64,000 nucleotides of DNA from Arbacia lixula (Eukaryota; Echinodermata; Echinoidea; Arbacioida; Arbaciidae): assembly GCA_963669155.1 (NCBI GenBank), contig OZ022585.1, positions 10,364,378 to 10,428,377 on the forward strand, read 5' to 3'. Below the pieces are notes generated by a model. The model searched no databases. It had not been told where the DNA came from and saw only the letters and a list, made by a program, of their open reading frames with translations. Below, in pieces: positions 1 to 13,700 of the stretch. Position 1 is the stretch's first letter. Every line of letters begins with the position of its first letter. Made by a program: the position numbers and the translations under genes.

Positions 1-454
1 GTTTTTGTCAAACCTTCTCCTGGCTCCCAGAAACGTACCAGCCAAAGCTTCTTTAAGTACTTTTTCATCATATTTGAATGTTGTTGATATGTACAAGCAT
101 TAGTTCAACTATTCAGCCATAGTTCAAGATTATATTTATGGAACTTCTTTAGAGAAAAGTTACTTGAGAAGGATTTTACTAAAAATTGTATATCCGTCTC
201 TGAAGGAAGCCTGTATACCACTTTACACATTGCACGCACTTGCAGCATGTTTTTATTTACAATTCACAATATGTAGTGGATACACAATAGCAATGCTCAT
301 GAGCAACCAGTTACATTGGATATTCACCATTTGTTTATCAATAGTGTGCACACGCAAGGTACATAGGTACAGTGGCTGGTTGCCCAAAATAATCTTTTTT
401 CTGATCTAGAATCTTTGTAGTACACAGGTTTAGATAAATCTTTATTCTTTTTTT
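1..454. other. Intronic/upstream DNA, nothing recognised
   Basis: AT-rich sequence left of the first satellite. Short open frames show no family resemblance. Presumably the CFAP47 intron before exon 1 of the window. Confidence 0.4.
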
Positions 455-1560
455 GTCTCGCCCACCGGAGGTGAAGGCGAGACTAAGGGATCCAAATGGC
501 GTCCGTCCGTCGTCTGTCCGTCGTCCGTCCGTCGTCCGTCCGTCGTCCGTCACAAATGTTAAAGTTTACCTGCAAGACTCTCTTATGATCCATAACTTGG
601 CAACTGTTACAGCAATGGCAGCCACACTTGGTTGATAGAAGCACTAGGGGTATCTTCATGTTATGGTGTTGTCAGAGGTCATGTGATGATGTCAAAGGTC
701 ATTTGAGGTCATATATTAAAGAGTATGTGCAAGACTCTCTTTTTCTATGTTAAAGTTTACCTGCAAGACTCTCTTTTGACAAATAACTTCACATAGGTTG
801 CTTGGATTTCAACCTAACTTGGGTCATAGATGCACTGGGGGTACCTTCATGTTATGATACCGTTGGAGGTCACAGGATAAGGTCAAAGGTCATTTGAGGT
901 CATACGTTAAAGTTTACCTGCAAGACTCTCTTTTGACAAATAACTTCACATGGGTTGCTTGGATTACATCTAACTTGGGTCATAGATGCACTAGGGGTAC
1001 CTTCATGTTATGGTGCCATTGGAGGTCACAGGATAAGGTCAAAGGTCATTTGAGGTCATACGTTAAAGTTTACCTGCAAGACTCTCTTTTGACAAATAAC
1101 TTCACATAGGTTGCTTGGATTACAACCTAACTTGGGTCATAGATGCACTGGGGGTACCTTCATGTTATGGTGCCGTTGGAGGTCACAGGATAAGGTCAAA
1201 GGTCATTTGAGGTCATACGTTAAAGTTTACCTGCAAGACTCTCTTTTGACAAATAACTTCACATAGGTTGCTTGGATTACAACCTAACTTGGGTCATAGA
1301 TGCACTGGGGGTACCTTCATGTTATGGTGCTGTTGGAGGTCACAGGATAAGGTCAAAGGTCATTTGAGGTCATACGTTAAAGTTTACCTGCAAGACTCTC
1401 TTTTGACAAATAACTTCACATAGGTTGCTTGGATTACAACCTAACTTGAGTCATAGATGCACTGGGGGTACCTTCATGTTATGGTACCGTTGGAGGTCAC
1501 AGGATAAGGTCAAAGGTCATTTGAGGTCATACGTTAAAGTTTACTTGCAAGACTCTCTTA
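455..1560. repeat. Hairpin-headed repeat element with ~157-base satellite
   Basis: Starts with the inverted pair gtctcgcc/ggcgagac (455-483) and a gtccgtc-type array (about 503-550), followed by five to six tandem units of about 157 bases (about 755-1560). Each unit contains a core aggtcaaaggtcat. Units are highly similar, so the expansion is fairly recent. Lies in a CFAP47 intron. Confidence 0.85.
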
Positions 1561-1684
1561 TCACAATTGTTTTGCGTAGCAACGGAGATCGCGATATTTC
1601 TGGTTATTTTCGCAAGTGGGCGAGACACAATATTGCTAATGCCTTGTTTTGCATATAACTCAATTTTTCTCTTTGTTCCTTCAG

Positions 1685-1788
1685 GACCTCCCACCATTGA
1701 CTTCAAAGAAGTCTGCTTGAAATCTACAAGCAATAAACAGCTGAACATTGTCAACAACCTGGACCAGTTCATTCATGTGGTGGTGGAG
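1685..1788 (+). CDS. CFAP47: CFAP47 exon 1 of window
   Basis: Acceptor ttccttcag, donor gtgaat (weak +5/+6). The exon opens with the last two bases of a codon, so at least one upstream exon exists. It encodes PPTIDFKEVCLKSTSNKQ and then LNIVNNLDQFIHVVVE, the opening strands of an ASH-type beta domain. It ends in phase 0. Confidence 0.85.
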
Positions 1789-4700
1789 GTGAATATCTGG
1801 GATTCTCATTTTATTTTGAGCTGGAGTTTGTCAGTGAGGACACTTGATAATGTATATTTATCTTTCACTTCAAGTATTGACTGCCACTGAACATTCCTTC
1901 ATGCATATATTGTACATATTATTTGTGTACAGGTTTTGGTCAACTTGCTCAATAATATTCTCATTCTCACTTTCATTTCAGTCTCACAGATTGATGGATG
2001 AATCTGTATTTTGTGCATTCCTCGCTCTTTTATTTGTAAACTGCCATTAATTTCTAAATTCTCACAAACCTTGATAGGCTTGATAAGTAGCCTCCGCCAA
2101 TTTATTTTTGATCCCCCCCCCCCCCCCCCCCGCCCACCACCCCCTGACGTATGTTTGACTCCCTGCTCAGATTGACTGCAGAGAACTGCGCCAGACCAGC
2201 CCGCTCTCACAGGTTGTACCCCCTAACACTAAGGCAGAGCTCCCCCTCATCTTTGAGTCCAACATCAGAGGAAAGTTCACAAGGTAATGTTTCTAATGGT
2301 TGTCATGGTGATAATGATTGGGATTCACCAAGCTCTTTGTAAGCTACAAGCAACTTTAAGCATGACTGCATGGCTACCTAGTGTTCTTGCGATCAGATTC
2401 TCAATGATTTTGATTTCCATCAGCTAAAATTGAAAGCTGATCTTTGTCAATTAAAATTCTTGTCGCTAACAAGCGTCTGACTTCAAAGTTCATGATTTCT
2501 CAAATTTGTTTAGGATTGTTGGAGATTAACTCCCACTATGTCAAGACAGGAACAAGTATGGGTATCTGATTTAGCACCAGAACGGGTCACCAGTTGTGCG
2601 CAAAGTTGTTCATAGCTTACAGACAGCTTGGTGAAACACCTCCCTCTCCCCGGGTCCTGTAAACTCAGTAGAGCGCTTTAACGTTGGAAAGTATGCATCG
2701 GTCATATTAGAGCATAAATATTCAGATGTGTTCTATGTGTTTGTATATATTATACTTTCACTACATTTGTTGGGATTGTAAGACTTCATTGTATATGCAT
2801 AACATTACCCATAAAAATCATTCGCCATCCAAGCATTCACACAGTTTATAGATTTGACATAAGGTCATGTGTGATACATATTAATCATTGATTTACAACT
2901 ATAAACTTGTGATTATGTTTTTTTTGTTATCATTCAGGAATGTGAAGTACACAATCAACGGCCATCATCGAGACCATGTGACTGTCTATGCTGATGTTGT
3001 GCCTGTAGCCTTAGAGCTGACAACAGAAAAACTAGAGCTAACTCCAACACCAGGCATGCCGGCTGAAGCAGGTAGGCTGACAGAGAGAAGGATGGAATGA
3101 GAGAGAGAGATGGGAAAAGTGGATGAATGTTGAGAAGGAAATGTAGGTTGATGTCGTGCCTGTAGCCTTGGAGCTGACAACAGAAAAACTAGAGCTGACT
3201 CCAACACCAGGCATGCCGGCTTAAGGAGGTAGGCTGACAGAGAGAAGGATGGAATGAAAGAGAGAGATGGGAAAAGTGGATGAATGTTGAGAAGGAAAAG
3301 GGGAGCAAGAGAGGATAAATGAGAGATAGATACATATAGCAAGAGGGAGAGAAAAGATGAGAGAAAGAGCAAACAAGTGAAAGTGAGAGAGAGAAAGAGA
3401 GAGAGAGAGGGGGATGAGTAAAAGAGAGAGAGAGAGAGATAGAGTAAGAATAGAGAAAGAGAGAGCACAAGTAAAATGGACCAGGGGGGAAGCATGTGGA
3501 GTTACATAGCCTTTAAAAACATTAAGACTCAAATGTGTAACATGATGCAAGTTTCTCTCGGTGCTTACCATGGGTGAATTCCATATGAAGTGATGCAGAA
3601 ATGTTGTTATGTGTACTTGGGTTCTCCATACCTTATATAAGGGAAAGGCATCCCATGGTGGACCGCACAGCCACACTCAGACATTGATTGCAGTCATGTC
3701 CGCTTCCAGTCTAGTTTACTAGTGTATGAGACTGGAAGCAGTCATGACTGCCAAGTGAAATCTGGATGTGCATTATGGGACGACTTTCCCCTTAAAGGGC
3801 AAATACTGTACTGGGAAGGCAAAAAAGCCTTCAAAAGGTAATTGTTAGCAATCTTCTTGCCAATGGTCTTAAATTCATGTATTGTCTATTTTAGAAGCTT
3901 GCTGAAAGTTATTCGCCCTCAAATGATGTACATTTGTAGTAATGAGTGATTAAATCACAAATCCTCAAAATGTTCGGGCCGAACATTTTGAAGATTTAAT
4001 CATTAATAATTAATTACTCCATATGTGGATCATTTGAGGGCAAATAACTTTCAGCAAACTTCTAAAGTAGTCAATACTTGAATTTAAAACCATTGGCAAG
4101 AAGATTGCTAACAATTACCTTTTGAAGGCTTTTTTGCCTTCCCAGCACAGTATTTGCCCTTTAAAGAAATTTGCTGCTGGAGAATTCTCCCTGTCGCGTA
4201 TAGCTCCCCGAATCTGAACGTGTGTGGCGCTCTAATTTTTTTACCTTTAATTCTTGGGATATGAACTACCGGTCCACGAATATTCAGCAATCCCGTACAA
4301 TAGGGGACCAGGTACTATCCAACTAATTTTATGAATTTGAACCCTAAACCTATCCCTGACCTTAATACTTACCCTAAACCTAATTCTTAACCTAACCCTG
4401 ACTCTAACCATAACCCTACACAAAATGTTCGCTGCTTAATTCATTAAAAAAGGGATTTCTAGGTCACTTTCTGCCGACGACAAACTCTTATCGAAAGTAT
4501 ACGTCCCAAGAGCAATCGATCAGATATCGGTATCGCGAGGTGATATCGCTTGATATCGGCTAGATGCAATAGGGAGAATTGCTGTGTACCATGTGAACTA
4601 ATGGGAGTTTGTATGTATTCTTGCCATCGCTGCGTGCTGCAGGTCTGAGGGACGTGATCCGTCTGCTGAACAAGAGGAACTTTCCCGCTGAGTTCACCTG

Positions 4701-7700
4701 GCAGCCCATCCTGGGAGAGAGAGGCACGGCCTTCTCCATCAGACCTGCCACCGGTACGTACCAAGCAGACCATGAGGGTGTCTCTCTCAAGTACTATTGG
4801 TGGATTTATAGTTTACTTGTCATTAATTCATGTTTGTTTTGCTTGTTATGAATTTATTACAATTCATTACAAATTATTGCAGTCAATCACTGCTTAAAGG
4901 TGGCCCGTTCTTTTTACATACGTCTGCAAACTTCATGAAAGTTTACACATATTTAGCACATATGTTTGGGATACCAACTGTAAAATTTTAAGGTCAGAGG
5001 TTCTACAATTCTAGTAGAATCTCGATTTTATTTTTTGAAATTCCGATTTTTTTTGTGATAGCAAAAAAGAAAGCTCAATCAATTATCAAAGATTACTTCC
5101 TCAAAACCGATTGTTATACTTTGTCGATTCCAGGAAAAAATTATACAGCCACTCTCTCTCAAATGATGACAAAGTCAGGGAACTTTCAGAATTAGGTCTG
5201 CAAAAGGGATGGGCTACCTTTAAGCTCATGGAGCTGCATGGTTGTGATCAGTGGCAATTGCAGAATTCATCCCTGCCTTGTTCTGATAGTGTCTTTGCTT
5301 CTCCTTCAGGTACGGTGGAAGCATTTAAGGACTTAGAGTGTGAGGTGGTCTTCCATCCGTCCTACCACGCACCAGAAGACGGGGAGTTTGCCCTTCAAGT
5401 CCATGGTGGCGAGACGCAGCGACTCAAATGTGTTGCCGATGTAAGTTAAACTTTGCTTTAATGTCTTCCTCCGTCCATTCATTTCAAGGATGTGAATAAA
5501 GAAGCAGCGAATGTGTCACTATACTTCAGGACTTAATAAATCACCCAAATATTTATTTTAAAAGATTTTTTTTTGATGGGGGGGGGGCTTCAAAATATGC
5601 TTTATCAGACATAGTGTCAGTATAAGGCATACTATGTATACCATAAGATAATTACAGGCCACAAGAAGGATTTGATTCTCAAAAAATATGTGTCACATTG
5701 TTGTTAATCATTCTATTTATGTATTTTTGGAAATTGAAATGCATGTAGGCGTGATTTTAGCATTGTAACAGTTGAAGAGAAGGTTATACATTGCTCCTTA
5801 AAGTCAGGATGTCCCATTTGCAAAAGTTATGAAACTCGTCTGGAATTAGCAGTATACCCAAACAATGACGTGTATGAAATCTTACAGTCATAGCCTCATG
5901 AAGCTTTTCAGAAAGAGTGAAAAAACTATTGATGTTAACATTTGAAACCTAGCGGCCGCAGTCTACATTCACGATTGCCCCTGTCGATGCGCAATGTCAT
6001 GTACCGCGCACCGCAGACATGCTCTTATTGAAGGCATGAGTACGCAGCGGTCTCCGGTCTCTAGGCTATAGGTTTCGGACCACCAGCCCAAAACATCAAA
6101 ATGTAGCGATTGCTATAATTCAGTAATAAGTCAGTTTTCAATTCAATCATTGAGAAGAAATTTCTGATACAGTATCTTCTTCCACTTTCCATGGTTGTTA
6201 CAAAATTTAATTTTTTTATTGCTTTAACCTACAAAAGGGAATAGTGTCTTATGAGGAGTGTACTTACTGACATTGAATCCATCGTATTGTAAAACTCCTC
6301 TACACTCTTTGCACTGATTGTTTTTCAGCTTGGAGTGACACAGGTGATGTTCATGGAGAGGAGGGTATTGTTTGGGCAGGTCCCTCTTCACCTGACCACC
6401 ACCAGGACCGCTGTGCTGCATAACAACAGCATCAACCATGCATACTTCCAGGTGAGTTACACGGCTTTTAATCAGAGTGAAAGCTGCCTTAGCGACGGCC
6501 ACCACCATAAAACCAACAGTGCCTTGATTGTACTTCAGTTGAGCTGCCAAGTAGTACTGATTTTCAGTATTTCATACTGAAATTATAGAAGAATACTGAC
6601 GGTTTCATGCAAAATACTAATTTCTTAAGTTTTAGTTCATATGTTGTCCTATTGTCTTTATTTGAAAATACTGATTTTTTTTCCATCAAAATACTGATAT
6701 TTAGCCTTTAGATAACTGAAATGCTTTGTTGGCAGCCCTGCTTCAGCTTTATGTGTAGGTTCTGAATGGTTCTGCGTAGACATTTATATTTAAAAAATGT
6801 TTCTCATGGAAACCTTTGTTAAAGTAACCTGTCTATAGGGCCACCTGCTTATGAAGCCTGCCAATCTTGTCTCCCTTAAAAGGGATAGGTCACCCTGAAG
6901 ATGACTTGATTTCAATAAAAGCAGAAACATGAAAGCAACATATTAGTGAAGGTTTGACGAAAATCGGTCGAAGGAAAAAAAAGTTAGATTTTGACATTTC
7001 AATGAAGTCACGTCTAGGGGGTGGTGCCCGTGGGGACACCACGGAGCTGAAGAATCACCTCCATACATATTATTACACAACATCATCACCCCTGTTCCTC
7101 TACCCTAGGTGGTGGACCCAAACCCCGTCCCTGGCCTCAACGTGTCCCCCGTCCAGGGGGTGGTGCCCGTGGGGGGGACCACAGAGCTGAAGATCCACCT
7201 GACCCCCAGCGCCGTCATGAAGTTTGACACCCGCCTAGAGGTGGCCATCCGTGGCTGGAAGACCATTGACCTGCGCATGGGCGGTACCGTAGAACCCCCG
7301 CTGGTGGACATTGACATCGTACGTAGCCTCAGGGGTTTGCTTCTCATTTCAATGACTCATGATCACAGTGATCCAGACTTCAAGTAGAAACCTAGAGCAG
7401 TATGTTGAAAAATGAATCTTTTGTTATATCATTCTCAGATATTTAAGCTCTAATATTGTTGTAAGTTGGTAAACTTGTACGTCTTGATTATTTCTAAAAC
7501 CCTTTGATGAGTCACAACCAATCAAAATTTACTTTATATAGGTCCGTCAGCCAATTGAAACAATTTCTCATGCTTTGAAGCGAAATTTTGTGTTAACTTA
7601 AAAGAAGAAAGATAACCCTAAAAAATGAGACAAATGTCAGAATACCAACTTAGTTGTAAGTGCGTAGATACAAGAATATTAGAGATGCAAACATTTTCAG

Positions 7701-10700
7701 AATTCTGCACCAGGATGTAGGCCATGGGTGACACAATGGTTTTTATTTTGTATTTATGATTTTAGGCATATTAGCTATTAATGGCCTAGACTAAAAAAGT
7801 ACCTGAAATCCTTTGTTTCTAAGTTCTGCCCTGTCACCCTAAAACTTGTATCATGTCATCGAGACATATTTTCACTGGTATACACCAAATAGTGTGGATC
7901 TCTCAACTCTCTATGGACTATTGATTAATCTCTATTTAAAGTTTTCTGAGTGTAACTCTATGCCTTCACAGAAATGTGTAAGTCTAACAATTATGAAGGC
8001 AGCATTTTCTATTCTCCCTTGCTGTACTTACCGGTTATGATTTATTACTTTTCTTGTCTCTCTTAACCAGAGCTGCCAAGTCTCCCTGATTTCGCAGGAG
8101 ACTCCCTCAAAATAGACTAATATTACTGCCATGGAGTTGATCACATCACCCAATCTCCCTGATTATTGATAGATTATTGTCATTGGGTTGCATGCTTTTG
8201 ATAGACATCTCCCTAATTTCTGATGAAATTTCCCCAAATCTTCCTGATTGTTGAGTTTCAACGTTGGTAGCTCTGTTTTTAACCCTTCCTGTACCAGATA
8301 AAATGCTTCTTAATGGGATTTGTGTACATTGCTGGTGAGAAAACACATGGTACATAAAGAGGAACTAGTAACAACATATCAACTAGACAGACCGGACAGC
8401 TAGCCTCGTATACTTTGCTGCTGTACCAAAGTTCTATTGATATTAATGTTTACGATGGCATGTAGTCATGGACCCTGTTGCATAAAACTGACCATTGATG
8501 GTAACTTTGCTCCCAGTGGCAGTTTCTATGGTAACCTTGAATTTGATTGGCTGGCAAGCGATGTTACCATGGTAGTTACCATTGATTACAGAGTTACCTT
8601 TAATGGTAAGCTTTATGCAACGGGGCCATGATATATCGTTTCTGCTTATCCCCCAGCCACCATTCCAGCTTGGTGGGGCGTACTGTCATGGTGGCTCCAG
8701 CCCGAGTGTCCCCTTTAAGCTGCTGCTGCTGCTGTACCAAAGTTATAGTGGCATTAACGTTTACGATATCGTATAGTTATGATGTATCGTTTCTTCTTAT
8801 CTCCCCAGCCGTCATTCCAGCTTGGTGGGGTGTACTGTGGGTCCAGCCTGACTGTCCCCTTCAAGCTGATCAGCCGGGTCAGGACCAGAGCCATGGTGGT
8901 CTTTGACCTCTCCCGCTTCAGAGACTTCTCTCTCAAGTTTGATGCAGACGTCATGGAGGGTATGTCTCATGATGGCCAGTCACGTTTTCAAAATATAGCA
9001 TTTGTCATTTTTCTGTACCATATTCTCTTGTACTAGTAACACATGGAATAGCAGTAGACAATATGTTTAGGGGTGGTCTGTCCATCCCATTGTCTGTCCA
9101 TTCATGCCTGATCAATTCAAACAGATGAAGCAAACATAAATGTGTAGGCTGTTCTAGTTCTTATTTATGATTTTTTTTTAACAAAACGATCATGCACAAT
9201 CAGTGCTTATCCTAAGATAAGGCTTGATACAGGAGTTCATATCATGATAACACATTATCTTGCTTTGTTTATATCTGTTTTATTTTGTCTTTCCTGTATC
9301 TTCTATCTTGATCTTTTGCAGATTTCCTCTGTGCAGATCCATTTAAAGTGATTTTGTTTAAGATGCCCATGTAACTCCTCCCATGCCCCCTCTCTGCTCC
9401 ACCACAGAGTCTGAAGACACGCTGCACCCCGGGGTCTTCAAGGTGACGGTGGGCGGGGAGCAGACCATCCACTGCCAGCTCAAGTTCCGTCCGACCGAGG
9501 TGGCTTCCTACGACTTCATCATCCCAGTCAGCATCAACCAGACCGAGGCTCCCACCCCAGACGGAACCCCATTCCCGCCGACCCCCGCCCCTTCCTCCAA
9601 GAGCATCCAGCACATCATTGCGCCACGCCCAGTGCTGGTGTCCGTGTCGACACCCAAGAGGAGGATCGTTGCCACGGCACTGCGGCAGCCACTGCAGGTG
9701 TCCACTTCAGACCTCCACTTCACCCTGCCGTCGGGCTACCTAGAGATGGGTGAGTCAGCCAGGGCAGGGGCTTCGATCCATCTGAATGGGGAAGTCTACT
9801 CACAGAGCTATATAAGGCTAACAACCAGTTCACTTGATCAAAGCAGGTGAATCTGTAAAAATGAATATACAAAAGCATTGGACTAATTTTTTTTGACAAA
9901 GGATGAAAAAGGTTTCATTTTTTTTTAATAAGCCATTTGTGACAACTCCTTGTTATATACCTCAGTGGATTTGTTTCTCCCTTTGTTAAGCTTCAGCTAC
10001 AAAGTTGCCAGAAGCGGTGTCCATCCTATGTCCCTTTACAAAAGCCCTAAACCTGACAAAAGCATTCTGCTCTTTTTTTTTTTTTTGATGAAAAAGTTTT
10101 CAATTTGTATAATTAGCTAATTGTGACAACTCCTTGTAATATACCTCAGTGGATTTATTTCTCCAATTGGTAAGCCTCTCCTACAAAGTTTCAAGAGGCG
10201 GTGTCCATCATATGTCCCTTTACCTAGTCCCACTGCACAGATTTAACTTGGGTGTCATTGGGATTGGTTTTCCCCTGTATGCACCCCAGGCTGCATATCT
10301 GATTACTCGTTTTTGCCCACCAGGTCTGGCTGAGAACGCCCAGCAGGGCCAGTCCATCATGCTGGTCAACAACAGCTCAAAGAGACTGCAGTGGGCCCTG
10401 GACCTCCGGGCCTGTGGCAAGGCCATGGAGGAGGGCATCTTCCGATTCATCCGGTCCAACGGGGTCCCCTTCCTCACCTTTGAGAAGGGGCGGCAGGAGG
10501 TGAAGGAGGGGCTGGAGCCGGGAGAGGTCTACTGCATGGGATGCATGTTCTGCCCAGGTATGTAATGTTGAGAGAGAGAGAGAGAGAGATAGAAGAGGGG
10601 AGAGGGGAAGGAGAGAATGGAGATGAGGGACAGAGGAAGAGAAAGATCTTGTGGGAGAAAAAATGAAAGAGAGCTAAGATTACAAAGTTTGATTATACTC

Positions 10701-13700
10701 TTAACACTTCTAATTTTGTGGGGTAACCAGCTAATTTGGTATTTCCTCTACTATAAAAAAAAAAATGGTAACCATGCAATGAATTTTCAATGAAGAAAAG
10801 GGCTCATCCACACTTCCATCAATTCTTTCCCATCTCAGAGGAGCCTGGCGAGTTTCAGGCAAAGGTGCCTATCATCCTGGATGGAGAGACGGACAGACCC
10901 TACCAGTACATCAACATCCACGGCGTCCTCAAGTCACCCCAACTGACCTTTGACCCCTTGGCCATCGTCCTGACCCCCGTGCCCCTCTCCACCAAGGTGT
11001 CAGCTGACTTCACCATCAGGGCCGCCGGCTTCAGGAAGTAAGTCCCCTCAGGGGATGGCACCAGGGCCCTGTTGCATAAAACTTGCCATTAAGGGTAACT
11101 CTGTCATCACTAATAACTTTCATTGTAACACCGCTCAACAGCTAATCAAAGTCAAAGTTTCCATAGAAAATTCCATTAGGCTAAAGTTACCATCAATGGT
11201 AAGTTTTATGCAATGGGGCATAGGAGTCATCAACATGCTTAAAGAGAAGGTCCATTCTGAAGTTCAATTGGTTTAGATAAAAGCAGAAACATAAAAGAAA
11301 CAAATAAGTGAAGGTTTAACAAAACTCTGTTGAAGATTAACAAAGTAATGATTTTCAAACAGTAAATTTTGTGACGTCACTTGTGAGCTATGCTGCTGTA
11401 AGTTGTGTACTAATGTTTTTGAAAATGTTCTCAAAATGATATATACCAGTTTACCTGTGCATTTGATTTATCATCAGACACATGTTTTTACACGTACACA
11501 CTTCTATGAAACTTACTGATTCCTTCATAGAAAACAGAGAAAGGGCAATATACATGGATTCATAGAACATACAACGTATGGGAGAGCAGCTCAGAAGTGA
11601 GATCACAAAATCAATACTTCAAAAAGTCATGACTTTCTTATTATGCTTTGATGGAGTTTTGTTGAACCTTCAATAATATGTTGCTATCATTTTTCTGCTG
11701 TAATTAAAACCACAATTTAATTTCAGGGTGGACTTTCCCTTTAAATGAATAGAGAAACTTGTTGGAATAAGATAAAACATCTAGGCTTGCAATATTTCAA
11801 GCATGTGACTCCAGTACCAAGCTCAGTATGTGATCCTGATAGCTATCATTCAAAGCCGTCACATTTCAGGAATGAGAAAATGATGCACAATACATTATTG
11901 TGCAATGATTTTATTTTTTTAGTGCTTTCTGGAGTCATTTCAATTTAGAATGAAACTTCTGGCATGCAACAAGAAGAAGAGATAGTGTGCTCCATCCTGT
12001 AAATGAATGAAAACAGGACATTATCATGGTTGTGTGGTGACAGGTCTTCAGTTGTTATTATCATTATTTGTTTAACTCATTTCCAAACAAAAATGCAAGA
12101 AATAAACACTAAAGAACACAGCAATTACATAAAGATTACCATTGATGCAACGTCCATCTCGTTTCCCGTTGCCAGGGAGACAGTGATTGACGTGGAGCTG
12201 CCTGAGGTGGAGGTGGATGATGGCAGCAAGGTGTCGGTGCTGAGCGTGACCTTCCCTGAAGGTCAGACCATCCAGCCATGCAGCGCGGACGAGGGCCACC
12301 GGGAACCCTTCGTCCTCAAGTGCAAGGTGACCTTCAGCTCACCCAAGCCTGTCTCCTTCACTAGGCCAATCAAGTTTGTGGACACCGTGGGGAGCAGGTC
12401 AGTCTCACTACAGGAGAAGTAGAAGAATGAAGAAGTAGTAGCAGTAGTGGACAAAATAGTAGTCAAATTGTTATTAGAAGTAGTAATAGCAGTAATGATT
12501 GTAGTAAAAGTAGAAGTAGTAGATACTGGTAGTAGTTGTAATTTTAACAGTACTAATGTTATTAGTTGTAGAAGTAGTACAAGAAGTATAAAAAAAAAAT
12601 TCAAATGTATAACCATCAAATCTTTAGCGCGGAGGTTAATAGAAACAAATGTTTGTGTGTCATTGATTAGCAGGTATCAAATATTGTAACCATGCTGATC
12701 ATATCAGTATGGCTGATTAGGTTTGGAGAAGAGAAATAGAAATATGATACAGTAGGTGAAGATTGTATATTAAACAGAGAGATAGAGAGAGAGAGAGGAG
12801 AGATACAGAGATAGAAATAAATAGTTTGATGGATAGAGAGAAAAATATAAAAAAAAATAACAGGTAGGGACAGAGAAATGAGTAGGGGGAGAATTTGTTT
12901 AGAGACAAATTCTTTAAAGGGATAGGTCACCCTAAAATCAGTAATATGAAAGAAACATATTAGTGAAAGTTTGCCAAAAATCTGTCAAAGCTGTGTGGGT
13001 ATGATTCCATAAATTGCTCTTTTTCTGTTCTTGATGAAAGATTTTTTTTTTTTGGCATATGAATATCTGTGTAAATGATGATGAAGTAAATGCACAGGTA
13101 AAATAGTGCATATCCTTTTGAGAAAATGGACATCAAAAAAAGATACTGTGTACAACATATGGGAGGGCACCTCGCATGAGACGTCACAAGATCAAAACTT
13201 AAAAAGATTGTAACTTTCTTATCCTGTGACAGATTTTTATCAAACCTTGTTTCTTTCACATTGCTGGTTTTATTGAAACCAACTTAATTTCAAGGTGAAC
13301 TATCCTTTTAACAAACACATGCCTGTCTCCCCATAGGTTCTCCATCCCTGTGACAGCCACTGCAGACAATTGTCTCCTGGTGGCCTACCCGTTTGTGGCC
13401 CGCCACCGCACAGACTTCCAGATTGTGACTGAGCAGGGCCACAGCCTGCGAGGCCACAAGGCAGCTTCTAGGGAGTCGCTAAGCCACATGGGCGAGGCCA
13501 TGATCATGCCCGTTGAGTCCCCCAGCCGGCCCGCCACGCACACCAGTACCAGCACCAGTTCCCGCTTTGGTGCCACCACCTCCACCTACGAGGAGACGGA
13601 GAGCGTCACAGGTAAGGGCAGGACAGCTGTCACGGTGCCAGCTCAGGAAAAATTGCCAAATTTGTTCATTTTCCTTGCAGATGAAGCTTACTAAATCAGC

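Noticed and set aside
2986..3676. 150-170-codon Ser/Leu/Phe-rich minus-strand frames
   Set aside because: Antisense of exon 3 and its GA-rich intron; simple-repeat composition.
4337..4425. Internal telomere as a chromosome-fusion scar
   Set aside because: Short and degenerate with no head-to-head junction; more likely a microsatellite.
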